Below are positions 54,118 through 63,110 of a stretch of DNA of 64,000 nucleotides, one piece after another. A model generated the notes under the pieces. That model saw only the letters and a list, made by a program, of their open reading frames with translations. It was not told the origin of the DNA and searched no databases. This DNA is from Chitinilyticum litopenaei DSM 21440 (GTDB lineage: Bacteria; Pseudomonadota; Gammaproteobacteria; Burkholderiales; Chitinibacteraceae), in assembly GCF_000428145.1 (NCBI RefSeq), contig NZ_ATZJ01000005.1, positions 1-64,000 on the forward strand, written 5' to 3'. Numbering within the stretch: position 1 is the stretch's first letter; each line of letters starts with the position of its first letter. The translations under genes and the position numbers were made by a program.

Positions 54118-56794
54118 TACGGGCCACTTCGACGATTTCGAAGACTTCCAGCATGTCGCCTTCGACGATGTCGTTGTAGTTCTTCAGCTGCAGACCACAC
54201 TCGAAACCGGCCTTGACTTCCTTGGCGTCGTCCTTGAAGCGCTTGAGGCTTTCCAGCTCGCCCTGGTGCACCACCACGTTGTTGCGCAGCAGGCGTACGC
54301 CGGCGCCGCGCTTGACCACGCCTTCGTGCACCAGACAACCGGCAATCGAGCCGACCTTGGAGACAGTGAAGACCTGGCGGATTTCCACCATGCCGATGAT
54401 CTGCTCGCGCTTTTCCGGCGCCAGCATGCCCGACAGTGCGGCCTTCACGTCATCCACGGCGTCGTAGATGATGTTGTAGTAGCGGATGTCCACGCCATCG
54501 GCCTCGGCCAGCTTGCGGGCGGCCGCATCGGCGCGCACATTGAAGCCGATGACCACCGCCTTGGAAGCCAGCGCCAGGTTGACGTCGGATTCGCTGATGG
54601 CGCCAACGGCGTTGTGCAGGATCTGCACACGCACTTCGTCGGTCGACAGCTTCTGCAGGCTGCCGGCCAGCGCTTCGCTGGAACCCTGCACGTCGGCCTT
54701 GATGATGACCGGCAGGTTCTGCACCTCGCCCTCGGTCATCTGGGCAAGCATGTTTTCCAGTTTCGCAGCCTGCTGGCGCGCCAGCTTGACGTCGCGGAAC
54801 TTGCCCTGACGGAACAGAGCGATTTCGCGCGCCTTCTTCTCGTCGGCCAGCACCATGGCGTCTTCGCCGGCGGCCGGTACATCGGACAGACCGAGAATCT
54901 CGACCGGAATGGCCGGGCCGGCTTCGTCGATCGGCTTGCCATTTTCATCCAGCATGGCGCGAATGCGGCCATAGACCTGACCAGCCAGCAGCATGTCGCC
55001 CTTCTTCAGCGTACCGCTCTGCACCAGGAAAGAGGCGACCGGGCCACGACCCTTGTCCAGACGGGCTTCGATGATGATGCCCTTGGCGGGCACATCGACC
55101 GGCGCCTTCAGTTCCAGCACTTCAGCCTGCAGCAGGATGGCGTCGAGCAGTTCGTCGATGCCCAGGCCCTTCTTGGCGGACACGTGCACGAACTGGGTAT
55201 CGCCGCCCCAGTCTTCCGGCACCACTTCGTGGCTGACCAGTTCCTGGCGGATGCGCTCGGTATTGGCTTCCGGCTTGTCGATCTTGTTCACGGCCACAAC
55301 GATGGGCACGCCCGCCGCCTTGGCATGGTGGATCGCTTCAATCGTCTGCGGCATCACGCCGTCATCGGCAGCAACCACCAGCACCACGATGTCGGTCAGC
55401 TTGGCGCCACGGGCACGCATGGCGGTAAACGCCTCGTGACCCGGGGTGTCGAGGAAGGTGATCATGCCCTTGTCGGTTTCGACGTGATAGGCACCGATGT
55501 GCTGGGTAATGCCACCCGCTTCACCGGCCGCCACCTTGGCGCGACGGATGTGATCAAGCAGCGAGGTCTTGCCGTGGTCGACGTGACCCATGACGGTCAC
55601 AACCGGAGCGCGCGAAATGGCTTCGTGCTCGCCAGCGGCATCGTCGCCCAGATAGGTTTCCGGATCGTCGAGCTTGGCGGCAATCGGCGCATGGCCCATT
55701 TCTTCCACGACGATCATCGCGGTTTCCTGGTCCAGCACCTGGTTGATGGTCACCATCATGCCCATCTTCATCAGGGCGCGAACAACTTCCACACCCTTGA
55801 CGGCCATCTTGTGCGCCAGATCGGCGACCGAGATGGTTTCCGGAATGCTGATTTCCTTCACCTGCGGTTCGGTAGGTGCCTGGAAGCCGTGCGCATTGTT
55901 GTCATTCTGCTGCTGGCGCTTGCCACCCTTCTTGCCGGTTTTCCAGTCATTGCCGGTATCGCCACCGCGCGTCTTGATGCCCTTCTTGCCGCGACCTTCT
56001 TCCCAGCTGCTCTTGCCGTCCTTCTTGTCCTTGCGGTCGGCAGGCTTGGCCGCCGCCGGTGCGGGAGCGGCCGGCTTGACCGGCTCCGGCGCGCGCATGG
56101 GCTTGTCGCTGGGCTTGCGCAGCTCGACACGCTGACCGACACGCGGACGGTTGTCGGCCGGGCGACTGTCAGTACGGGCTTCCGGCTTGCGCTCGGCGGC
56201 CGGGCGCTCGCTGCGCGGCTCGACACGCGGCGCATGGCGCGGCGCAGCGGCTTCGCTGACCACGGGCGCGGCCTCGACCGGCGCGGCAACCGGCGCTGGC
56301 TCGGCGGCAGCAACGGCGGACTCTGCAGCCGTTTCGGCAACCGCCACCTGGGGTTCATTGCGCTGTTGTTTGGCACGCATTTCGGCAGCCTGGCGCTCAC
56401 GCAATTCAGCCTGGCGACGGGCCTGCTCTTCGCGCGCGGCCTGTTCGCTGGCGTCCAGGACCGGTGGCATCCGCACTTCGGGCGGAGCACTGGCACTCAA
56501 GGACTCGGGAGCCACCACCACGCGCTTCTTGCGCGTTTCCACGGTAATGGTCTTGGCCTTGCCGGTGGCGTCGGTCTTGCGGATTTCGCTGGTTTCCTTG
56601 CGGGCCAGCGTGATCGGCGCCTTGGCGCCGCCGTGCTTCTGCTTCAGGTAATCAAGCAGGCGCGCCTTGTCGGCTGCGGTCAGCAGATCGGCTTCATTGT
56701 TCTTGTTGACTCCCGCTGCACGGAGCTGCTCAAGCAACTCCTGCGGCGGCATGCGTAATTCGGCAGCAAATTGACTGACTTTCAGTTCACTCAT
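54110..56794 (-). CDS. infB: Translation initiation factor IF-2
   Basis: 894 residues. IF2 N-terminal domain (SELKVSQFAAELRMPPQELLEQL), then a long Ala/Glu/Arg/Pro-rich linker (about 90-320). The GTPase domain has G1 GHVDHGKTSLLD (about 402), DTPGHEAF and NKIDKPEA, followed by beta-barrel domains and the C-terminal initiator-tRNA-binding domain. It places formyl-Met-tRNA on the 30S subunit. The ATG overlaps the nusA stop (ATGA). Confidence 0.98.
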   Translation of the reverse strand: MSELKVSQFAAELRMPPQELLEQLRAAGVNKNNEADLLTAADKARLLDYLKQKHGGAKAPITLARKETSEIRKTDATGKAKTITVETRKKRVVVAPESLSASAPPEVRMPPVLDASEQAAREEQARRQAELRERQAAEMRAKQQRNEPQVAVAETAAESAVAAAEPAPVAAPVEAAPVVSEAAAPRHAPRVEPRSERPAAERKPEARTDSRPADNRPRVGQRVELRKPSDKPMRAPEPVKPAAPAPAAAKPADRKDKKDGKSSWEEGRGKKGIKTRGGDTGNDWKTGKKGGKRQQQNDNNAHGFQAPTEPQVKEISIPETISVADLAHKMAVKGVEVVRALMKMGMMVTINQVLDQETAMIVVEEMGHAPIAAKLDDPETYLGDDAAGEHEAISRAPVVTVMGHVDHGKTSLLDHIRRAKVAAGEAGGITQHIGAYHVETDKGMITFLDTPGHEAFTAMRARGAKLTDIVVLVVAADDGVMPQTIEAIHHAKAAGVPIVVAVNKIDKPEANTERIRQELVSHEVVPEDWGGDTQFVHVSAKKGLGIDELLDAILLQAEVLELKAPVDVPAKGIIIEARLDKGRGPVASFLVQSGTLKKGDMLLAGQVYGRIRAMLDENGKPIDEAGPAIPVEILGLSDVPAAGEDAMVLADEKKAREIALFRQGKFRDVKLARQQAAKLENMLAQMTEGEVQNLPVIIKADVQGSSEALAGSLQKLSTDEVRVQILHNAVGAISESDVNLALASKAVVIGFNVRADAAARKLAEADGVDIRYYNIIYDAVDDVKAALSGMLAPEKREQIIGMVEIRQVFTVSKVGSIAGCLVHEGVVKRGAGVRLLRNNVVVHQGELESLKRFKDDAKEVKAGFECGLQLKNYNDIVEGDMLEVFEIVEVARTL

Positions 56795-58287
56795 GCGTTT
56801 TCCTCCTGCGCATCAGCGAACCAGTGCTCCCGCGCTTTCATGATGAGTTGTTTGGCCGAGTCCTCGTCGATACCCGTCATTTCGGTCAATTCGTCCACCG
56901 CGAGCTCGGCCAGATCATCGCGGGTATGTATATCGTTCTCGGCCAATGTGGCGAGAAGCTCTGGAGTAATACCCTCCAGGGTTTTGAGATCTTCTGCCTG
57001 GTGCTCGAGCTTTTCTTCACGAACGATGGCTTGCGTGAGCAAGGCATCGCGAGCCCGGGCGCGCAGCTCGTTGACGGTGTCTTCGTCAAAGGCTTCGATT
57101 TCCAGCATTTCATTGAGCGGCACATAGGCCACTTCTTCCAGGGTGGTGAAGCCTTCCTGGACCAGCACGTCCGCCACGTCCTCGCCGATGTCGAGCTGCG
57201 CGATGAACAATTCGCGGATCTTGCTGAATTCTTCTTCGTGCTTCTGCTCGGCCTGCTCGACGGTCATGATGTTGAGCTTCCAGCCGGTCAGCTCGGAAGC
57301 GAGCTTCACGTTCTGGCCACCACGGCCGATGGCCATCGCCAGATTGGATTCGTCAACGACCACGTCCATGCTGTGGTTGTCTTCATCCACGATGATGGAG
57401 CTGACTTCGGCCGGCGACAGCGCGCCGATCACGAATTGCGCCGGATCCGGCGACCACAGCACGATGTCGACGCGCTCGCCGGCCAGCTCGTTGGTCACGG
57501 CGTTCACGCGGGTGCCGCGCACACCGATGCAGGTGCCTTGCGGATCAACGCGCGGATCGTTGGATTTCACCGCGATCTTGGCGCGCATGCCGGCATCGCG
57601 GGCCACGCCCTTCAGTTCGATGAAACCGTTTTCGATTTCCGGCACTTCCATTTCAAACAGCTTGGCCATGAATTCGCCAGCGGTGCGCGACAGCACCAGC
57701 ATCGGGCCACGACCAAGACGGTCGATGCGCAGCAGGAAGGCTCTGACGCGATCACCCACGCGCAGATTTTCCTTGGGGATCATCTGGTCGCGCGGCAGGA
57801 CGGCTTCCAGCTTGCCGATTTCGATGATGGCGTTGCCACGCTCGATGCGCTTGATGACGCCGGACACGATGTGCTCGCGACGCTGCAGGAAGTCATTCAG
57901 GTTTTGCTCGCGTTCGGCATCGCGGATTTTCTGCAGGATGACCTGCTTGGCGGTTTGCGCGCCAATGCGGCCGAAATCGATGGGCTCCAGCGGCACTTCC
58001 CAGACGTCGCCGACCTTGAGGCTGGCGTCGTAATCCGGTACATCGGTAATGGCGATCTGGCGCGAGGGTTCCTCGTGATCGTTGTCTTCCACCACGTGCC
58101 AGACACGGAACGAGCTGTACTCGCCACTGTGACGGTCAATTGCCACGCGCACTTCGGCCTCGTCGTCGCCAATCCGCTTCTTGGTAGCGGAAGCCAGTGC
58201 CAGCTCCAGCGCGCCGAACACCACATCGCGGTCTACATTTTTTTCATGCGCCAGCGCATCAACCAGCACGAGAATTTCACGATTCAT
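56791..58287 (-). CDS. nusA: Transcription termination/antitermination factor NusA
   Basis: 498 residues from MNREILVLVDALAHEK, AAGGA upstream. N-terminal RNA-polymerase-binding domain (1-125), S1 domain (about 135-200), two KH domains (CIGVRGTRVNAVTNEL and AMAIGRGGQNVKLASEL) and two acidic C-terminal helix-hairpin-helix repeats (about 360-490), the long form found in proteobacteria. It controls pausing and termination. Overlaps infB by four bases and follows rimP by 44 bases. Confidence 0.98.
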   Translation of the reverse strand: MNREILVLVDALAHEKNVDRDVVFGALELALASATKKRIGDDEAEVRVAIDRHSGEYSSFRVWHVVEDNDHEEPSRQIAITDVPDYDASLKVGDVWEVPLEPIDFGRIGAQTAKQVILQKIRDAEREQNLNDFLQRREHIVSGVIKRIERGNAIIEIGKLEAVLPRDQMIPKENLRVGDRVRAFLLRIDRLGRGPMLVLSRTAGEFMAKLFEMEVPEIENGFIELKGVARDAGMRAKIAVKSNDPRVDPQGTCIGVRGTRVNAVTNELAGERVDIVLWSPDPAQFVIGALSPAEVSSIIVDEDNHSMDVVVDESNLAMAIGRGGQNVKLASELTGWKLNIMTVEQAEQKHEEEFSKIRELFIAQLDIGEDVADVLVQEGFTTLEEVAYVPLNEMLEIEAFDEDTVNELRARARDALLTQAIVREEKLEHQAEDLKTLEGITPELLATLAENDIHTRDDLAELAVDELTEMTGIDEDSAKQLIMKAREHWFADAQEENA

Positions 58288-58331
58288 TTGCAACATTCCT
58301 TCCGGTACGGCGCTTGCGTGCCGGGCCACTG

Positions 58332-58769
58332 TCAGAATTGCGGCTCAAGCCGCACACGATCAATCTGGGACTGCGCCAGGCGCAATTCCTCGTCATTCAC
58401 CTGCACAACGACATGGTCGTCCTGCAGCCCCACCAGTCGTCCCACCAGGGTGCGACGGCGATCAGCCAGCGGCACACGCAGCTTGACCTTGACCATCTCA
58501 CCGGCAAAACGCTCGAAATCCGCCGGCTTTTTCAGGGGGCGATCCAGCCCCGGCGACGACACCTCAAGGCGCTCGTAAGCCACTTCCTCGACCATGAACA
58601 AGCGCGTCAGGTGATTGCTGACCTTGACGCAGTCATCAATCGTCACCCCGTCGGGCTGCTTGTCGATAAAGAGCCGTACCATGCCGCCCGCGCCGATTTC
58701 CAGATCAACCAGTTCGTACCCCAGGCCGGGCAAGGTGGCATCGACCAAACTTTGCAGACTGACTGCCAT
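58332..58769 (-). CDS. rimP: Ribosome maturation factor RimP
   Basis: 145 residues from MAVSLQSLVDATLPGLG. GYELVDLEIGAGGMVRLFIDK, ITIDDC-type VTIDDCVKVSNHL, and YERLEVSSPGLDRPLKKPADF are the RimP signature. It acts in early 30S assembly. First gene of the rimP-nusA-infB-rbfA-truB-rpsO-pnp string. Confidence 0.96.
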   Translation of the reverse strand: MAVSLQSLVDATLPGLGYELVDLEIGAGGMVRLFIDKQPDGVTIDDCVKVSNHLTRLFMVEEVAYERLEVSSPGLDRPLKKPADFERFAGEMVKVKLRVPLADRRRTLVGRLVGLQDDHVVVQVNDEELRLAQSQIDRVRLEPQF

Positions 58770-59416
58770 ATTCCGTTTCCAGCACCACAAACAAAAAATG
58801 GGCTGCAAACACTGCGCCCATTCATTCAAAGGACAGCCGGGCGAACATGACAGCCGCCACAGCTTTTCCACAATGCTAACAGATTAGCCCGGGCATGGGA
58901 ACAGCCCCTGCCGCCCAGCAGCCACCCGGCAAGTCCGGCCCGACGCCAGCCTGGCACAGCGCCTAGGCTCCAGTCAGGCCAACGGCGCGACACACAGCCA
59001 ATGACGCAACAATGCCGCGCCGCGAACCGGCAACCCCGAGGCAATCTAGGTAGAATCCCTTAGCTGATGATTGATGTTTTGTTTGCACTGCCCGTTTGTG
59101 CTGTTTTTGGCCTGCAACAAGGTGCGAAGCCCGGCGCATGGAATCAATGCCGTGCAAGGACCTTGCCATACCGCCATCAGGCTGAATCAAAGAGCCAAGA
59201 CGGCTTTTCGACAGGCAGATCCGGCTGGGCGCTGCTTGCAGCGAGTCTGCGTCGTGGCTGCGCCGGGATTCGGCCTCATGCGCCGCACGCAACACCATGG
59301 ATTCGGTGAAAAATCGCACCAGCGGGCACGCGAACAAACCATCAACCAAACCCAATCGTCGCTGTTTGCCAGCAAAGCCTCCACCGTCACATCTTGCAGC
59401 CAAGGCTGGATCAACC
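58770..59416. other. Long gap between rimP and pilU without a recognisable gene
   Basis: The divergent upstream region of the rimP and pilU genes. No tRNA or known leader motif was found, although a tRNA-Leu often precedes rimP in other proteobacteria. Open frames cross it on both strands but show no family features. Near 59050 TAGAATCCC could be a -10-like element for pilU; this is weak. Confidence 0.4.
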
Positions 59417-60577
59417 ATGAATCTCTTGCCCTTTTTCAAACTGATGGCCGAACGCAGCGCGTCCGACCTCTTCCTGTCGGCCCACTCCCCCATCGTGATC
59501 AAGATCCAGGGGGTATGCCACCCGGTCAACAACCAGATCCTGGCGCCGGAGCACGTCAAGCAGCTGGCCTATCAATTGATGAACGAAGAGCAGATTGCCC
59601 GCTTCGAACGCGAACTGGAGATGAACTTTGCCCTGCCGATTTCCGGCGTGGGCAGCTTCCGCGTCAACATCTTCAAGGCGCGCGGCAATGTCGCCATGGT
59701 CGTGCGCTATATCAGGATCAATGCGCCATCGATCGAGGAGCTGCGCATGCCACCGGTGCTGAAAGAGCTGGTCATGGAAAAGCGCGGCATCATCCTGCTG
59801 GTTGGCGCCACGGGTTCGGGCAAATCTTCAACCGTGGCGGCCATGCTCAATTACCGCAATGAAAACCACGCCGGCCACATCCTGACGATCGAAGATCCGG
59901 TGGAATTCCTGCATCCGCACAAGAAATCGATCTTCAACCAGCGCGAGGTCGGCATCGATACGCTGAGCTATTCGGAAGCGCTGAAAAACGCCATGCGGGA
60001 AGCGCCGAATGTGCTGATGATGGGTGAAGTGCGCGACCGCGAAACCATGCTGTACGCCATGCAGTATGCCCAGGCCGGCCACCTGTGCATTTCCACGCTG
60101 CACGCCAACAACAGCTACCACTCGCTCTCCCGCATCGTTAACTTCTTCCCGCAGGAAGCACGCGAGGCACTGCTGTACGACTTGTCCACCTCGCTGAAAG
60201 CCATCATTTCGCAGCGGCTGGTACGCAACAAGCAGGGCATGCTGGTGCCGGCCGTCGAAGTCATGCTCAACACCAACCGCATCGCCGAACTCATCCGCAA
60301 TGGCGACCTGGCGGACATCAAGGATGCCATGGAGCAATCGCTGTCCGAGGGCGCGCAAACCTTCGAACAGGCACTCTACCGGCTCTATCGTTCGGGCGAA
60401 GTCGATCTGGACGAAGCCCTGCGCAATGCCGACTCGGCCACCAATCTGTCCTGGATGGTCAACAACTCCCAAACGGTGGAAGAACAGGAACGGGTGGCCA
60501 GTAACGGCAAGCCCGGCGCCGAAGCCAGCAAGACCGAGGCCGAGCCGGAAATCAGCTTCAATATGGAACTGCACTGA
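59417..60577 (+). CDS. pilU: Type IV pilus twitching-motility ATPase PilU/PilT family
   Basis: 386 residues from MNLLPFFKLMAERSASDLFLSA. Walker A GATGSGKSSTVAAML (about 130), Asp box ILTIEDPVEFLH, Walker B-type NVLMMGEVRDRETM and the His box HLCISTLHANNS. The sequence ASDLFLSAHSP at the start and the length above 370 favour PilU over PilT. PilU powers pilus retraction together with PilT. pilT is not next to it here. Followed by the ArsC-like gene after seven bases. Confidence 0.93.
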   Translation: MNLLPFFKLMAERSASDLFLSAHSPIVIKIQGVCHPVNNQILAPEHVKQLAYQLMNEEQIARFERELEMNFALPISGVGSFRVNIFKARGNVAMVVRYIRINAPSIEELRMPPVLKELVMEKRGIILLVGATGSGKSSTVAAMLNYRNENHAGHILTIEDPVEFLHPHKKSIFNQREVGIDTLSYSEALKNAMREAPNVLMMGEVRDRETMLYAMQYAQAGHLCISTLHANNSYHSLSRIVNFFPQEAREALLYDLSTSLKAIISQRLVRNKQGMLVPAVEVMLNTNRIAELIRNGDLADIKDAMEQSLSEGAQTFEQALYRLYRSGEVDLDEALRNADSATNLSWMVNNSQTVEEQERVASNGKPGAEASKTEAEPEISFNMELH

Positions 60578-60584
60578 TCACATC

Positions 60585-60980
60585 ATGACGACCACGCTCT
60601 ACGGCATTGCCAATTGTGACACCATCAAGAAAGCCAGACGCTGGCTGGATGCCGCCGGCATTCCCCATGCCTGGCATGACTACAAGAAACAGGGCATCAG
60701 CGCACCCCTGCTTGCCGACTGGATCCATCGCGGCGGCTGGGAGCAGCTGGTCAACCGGCAGGGTACGACCTGGCGCAAGCTCGACGAAGCCACACGCGGG
60801 GCGGTGAACGATGCCGACTCCGCACTTGCCGTGCTGCTGGCCAATCCCTCACTGATCAAACGTCCGGTCCTGGAGCATGACGGAACCCTGACCGTCGGCT
60901 TCAGCGAAACCGAATACGCCGCCCTGTTCAAACAGGCAACCCAGCAGACCAAGCAGCTGCAACCAGCCTCCGACGCCTGA
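60585..60980 (+). CDS. ArsC/Spx-family protein (YffB-like)
   Basis: 131 residues. TTLYGIANCDTIKKARRWL at the N-terminus has the single Cys of the YffB subgroup of the ArsC/Spx fold. WHDYKKQGIS, NRQGTTWRKLDE and LIKRPVLEHDG are conserved. The role is unclear; related proteins bind glutathione or act as thiol reductases. No clear ribosome binding site, and it begins seven bases after pilU, so it may rely on coupled translation. Confidence 0.9.
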   Translation: MTTTLYGIANCDTIKKARRWLDAAGIPHAWHDYKKQGISAPLLADWIHRGGWEQLVNRQGTTWRKLDEATRGAVNDADSALAVLLANPSLIKRPVLEHDGTLTVGFSETEYAALFKQATQQTKQLQPASDA

Positions 60981-60986
60981 TTTCAG

Positions 60987-61031
60987 GGGTATATGCAGCC
61001 AACCCATTCAAGACATTGGTCTTATCGATAT
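60987..61031. repeat. GGTAT/ATACC palindromic repeat, copy 8 (degenerate)
   Basis: The left arm GGGTATATGCAGCCAA, with a poorly matching right arm TTGGTCTTATCGATATA. It lies in front of the small zinc-ribbon gene. Confidence 0.45.
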
Positions 61032-61045
61032 AGGGATTAATGTAT

Positions 61046-61249
61046 ATGGAAAACAAATACACGGTTGCCACCGCCCATGCCCTGCAACAGCGCCCGCAAT
61101 CCAGCCAGCACAGCAGTCCGCCGCCCTGCCCGGATTGCGGGGCCACCGGACAAGCCATCCGCGACAATCAGCTACCCGATCACCATATCGACTACAGCTG
61201 CGAATGCGCGACATGCGGATGCAAATGGTCGCCCAACAGGGAAGACTAA
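61046..61249 (+). CDS. Small cysteine-rich zinc-ribbon-like protein
   Basis: 67 residues from MENKYTVATAHAL (an ATG two codons upstream is possible; AGGGA is nine bases before the chosen one). Two Cys groups, CPDCG (about 28-32) and CECATCGCKW (about 52-61), suggest one zinc site. Unknown family. It ends shortly before the flgM promoter. Coding is supported by the ribosome binding site and by the Cys spacing. Confidence 0.55.
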   Translation: MENKYTVATAHALQQRPQSSQHSSPPPCPDCGATGQAIRDNQLPDHHIDYSCECATCGCKWSPNRED

Positions 61250-61287
61250 TACTGCAGGCGGTACTGGAGGCAATGCGCACTTGCCGC

Positions 61288-61314
61288 TAAACTAATGGGA
61301 AATTGTGCCGATAT
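61288..61314 (+). promoter_or_regulatory. Sigma-28 (FliA) promoter of flgMN
   Basis: TAAA (61288-61291), exactly 15 bases, then GCCGATAT (61307-61314), which matches the flagellar sigma-28 consensus TAAA-N15-GCCGATAA at all but the last base. It lies about 70 bases upstream of flgM. Confidence 0.9.
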
Positions 61315-61384
61315 AACAAGCAGTAAACGAATGCATTGATGCGCTGCCAGCCTTATGCCCGCAGCGCCCATACCGGAGCAGGCC

Positions 61385-61663
61385 ATGAAAATCGACAACC
61401 AGGGCAAGCCTATCAGCGGGCCGCAGCTGCGCAGCGCGGAGCCCAAGCCCGCCAATGCCGGCAAGGCGGACAAGGCAGCGGCGCCACAGGACAATGTCAG
61501 CCTGTCGACCAGCGCCACGGCCACTGCCAGTACCGAAGCAGCCTTTGATGCCGACAAGGTAGCTGCCATTCGTCAGGCTATCAGTGAAGGGCGCTTCCAG
61601 GTACGCCCCGAAGCAATTGCCAATGGCCTGCTGTCCAGCGTGCGCGAATTGCTCGGCCGCTGA
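61385..61663 (+). CDS. flgM: Anti-sigma-28 factor FlgM
   Basis: 92 residues. The N-terminal half is disordered (MKIDNQGKPI, Pro/Ala/Lys-rich, DNVSLSTSATA), and the C-terminal sigma-binding helices read FDADKVAAIRQAISEGRF then IANGLLSSVRELLGR, typical of FlgM. It holds FliA inactive until it is exported through the finished hook. The sigma-28 promoter upstream gives the usual feedback loop. Confidence 0.93.
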   Translation: MKIDNQGKPISGPQLRSAEPKPANAGKADKAAAPQDNVSLSTSATATASTEAAFDADKVAAIRQAISEGRFQVRPEAIANGLLSSVRELLGR

Positions 61664-61685
61664 TCGCCTTCCCGAAGAGAAAGCC

Positions 61686-62150
61686 TTGTCCGACATTGCC
61701 GCAGCCATCCGCGCCGAACAGCAACAGCTTGCTGCGCTATACCAAACCCTGCAGGAAGAGCAGCAACTGCTGGCCGAGCGCCAGCTGGACAAGCTCAGTG
61801 TTCTGCTGGAAGAAAAAACCCGGCAAATCCGCACCCTTGAGCAGCTCAGCCAGCAGCGTCGGCAGGCACTGAGCGCCGCCGGCGTCACCGATCAGGCCGA
61901 GCCGATCCGCAGCTGGCTGGACACTTATCAACCCGATCTGCTTCCCGCCTGGGACGAACTGCTTGAACTCGCGCGCAAGGCCGAATTGCTGAATCGCAGC
62001 AATGGGCAACTGATCAATACACGCATGGATATCGAGCAGAGCTTTCTGCGCCAGTTCGTCCAGCAACATGAGCTCGACGCCGGTGGCTACTCTGCCGATG
62101 GCCGGCTCAGCACCGGCGGTGGGGCCAGCCGCAAACGCGACCTCGCCTGA
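61686..62150 (+). CDS. flgN: Flagellar export chaperone FlgN
   Basis: 154 residues, starting most likely at TTG (LSDIAAAIRAEQ) 22 bases after flgM. Almost entirely alpha-helical and Gln/Leu/Glu-rich (LYQTLQEEQQLLAERQLDKLSVLLEEKTRQ), with ELLNRSNGQLINTRM near the end, the FlgN pattern. It guides the hook-junction proteins FlgK and FlgL to export. flgM-flgN order is conserved. No ATG gives the complete helical region. Confidence 0.85.
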   Translation: MSDIAAAIRAEQQQLAALYQTLQEEQQLLAERQLDKLSVLLEEKTRQIRTLEQLSQQRRQALSAAGVTDQAEPIRSWLDTYQPDLLPAWDELLELARKAELLNRSNGQLINTRMDIEQSFLRQFVQQHELDAGGYSADGRLSTGGGASRKRDLA

Positions 62151-62238
62151 CCCCCATTCTCCGTCGCCACAGACCGGCAGGTATTCTCACCGGTCTTCCC
62201 CGGAATGCCGCCTCTGTCGCAAACTCAGCCGCTCGACC

Positions 62239-62769
62239 TCAGTTGAGAAAACTGCCCCCGCCTTCAAATCGGCTCAGGTAATACGGGTGCGAGAGCGACT
62301 CGATCCTGACTTTGCCACGGGAATTGGGCGCATGAATGAACTGGTCGTTGCCGATATAGATGCCGACATGTGAACGCGGACGGCCAAGCGTATTGAAAAA
62401 AACCAGATCGCCGGGCTGCAATTCTCCCTTGTTTACAAACCGCGCCAGCGTTGCCATCTGGGCGGCATTGTGCGGCAGGGCCAGCCCCAGCGCCTGCTGA
62501 TAGACAAAACGCACCAGACCACTGCAATCCAGCCCGGCCTCGGGATTACTGCCGCCAAAGGTATACCCCACATCGATCAGACCCAGCGCATGCATGACCA
62601 CTTCCTGGCCACCGCCAGCCGGTACTCGTACGGTGGCAGCAGGTACTTTCTTCTTTGGTGCGCCAACCTGTTTCGAGCCTGCGCACGCCGCCAGGCCAGC
62701 CGCGATGACCATGAGCAGCCCCCACCTGGCCAGCGCCTTAAGTGCCTTTATGCATTCAAGAACCTGCAT
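62239..62769 (-). CDS. NlpC/P60-family lipoprotein endopeptidase
   Basis: 176 residues from MQVLECIKALK, with GGAGG ahead. Signal peptide with lipobox AAGLAAC (about residue 29). The catalytic domain has the Cys in LDCSGLVRFVYQ, His in SHVGIYIGNDQF and the third residue in IHAPNSRGKV, the NlpC/P60 triad order. It cleaves peptidoglycan stem peptides in the periplasm. Transcribed divergently from pflB. Confidence 0.92.
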   Translation of the reverse strand: MQVLECIKALKALARWGLLMVIAAGLAACAGSKQVGAPKKKVPAATVRVPAGGGQEVVMHALGLIDVGYTFGGSNPEAGLDCSGLVRFVYQQALGLALPHNAAQMATLARFVNKGELQPGDLVFFNTLGRPRSHVGIYIGNDQFIHAPNSRGKVRIESLSHPYYLSRFEGGGSFLN

Positions 62770-62925
62770 CCACCCTCCACCACTTGCCAGCCAATTCGCC
62801 GATTTGAACCCGCATTCCCGATACGACTTTGCCATTCTTAAAAGATTAGCATCACAATTCACGAGCACATATTGCAATGCAGCATAATTTGTAGTCCCTG
62901 CCTAGCAGACAACAGCCGAAAAACC

Positions 62926-62939
62926 CTGATCTGGATCAA
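62926..62939 (+). promoter_or_regulatory. FNR-type binding site upstream of pflB
   Basis: CTGAT-CTGG-ATCAA, one base from the FNR consensus TTGAT-N4-ATCAA. It lies about 172 bases before the pflB ATG, consistent with anaerobic activation. It also lies upstream of the divergent lipoprotein gene, so that gene could respond too. Confidence 0.6.
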
Positions 62940-63110
62940 CTCCAGCTTATTCAGTCTTGTTAGGATGCATTTGAAATATTTACAGGATTTTCAGAATTGC
63001 GAAGTGCTAATCTACACTCCGTAGATCAGGGATAACCCCAACCAGGGCCCACCCGGCCCCAGGCAATCTCACAGATCGTCCAACAGACAATCGCCATCAG
63101 GAGCATCATC

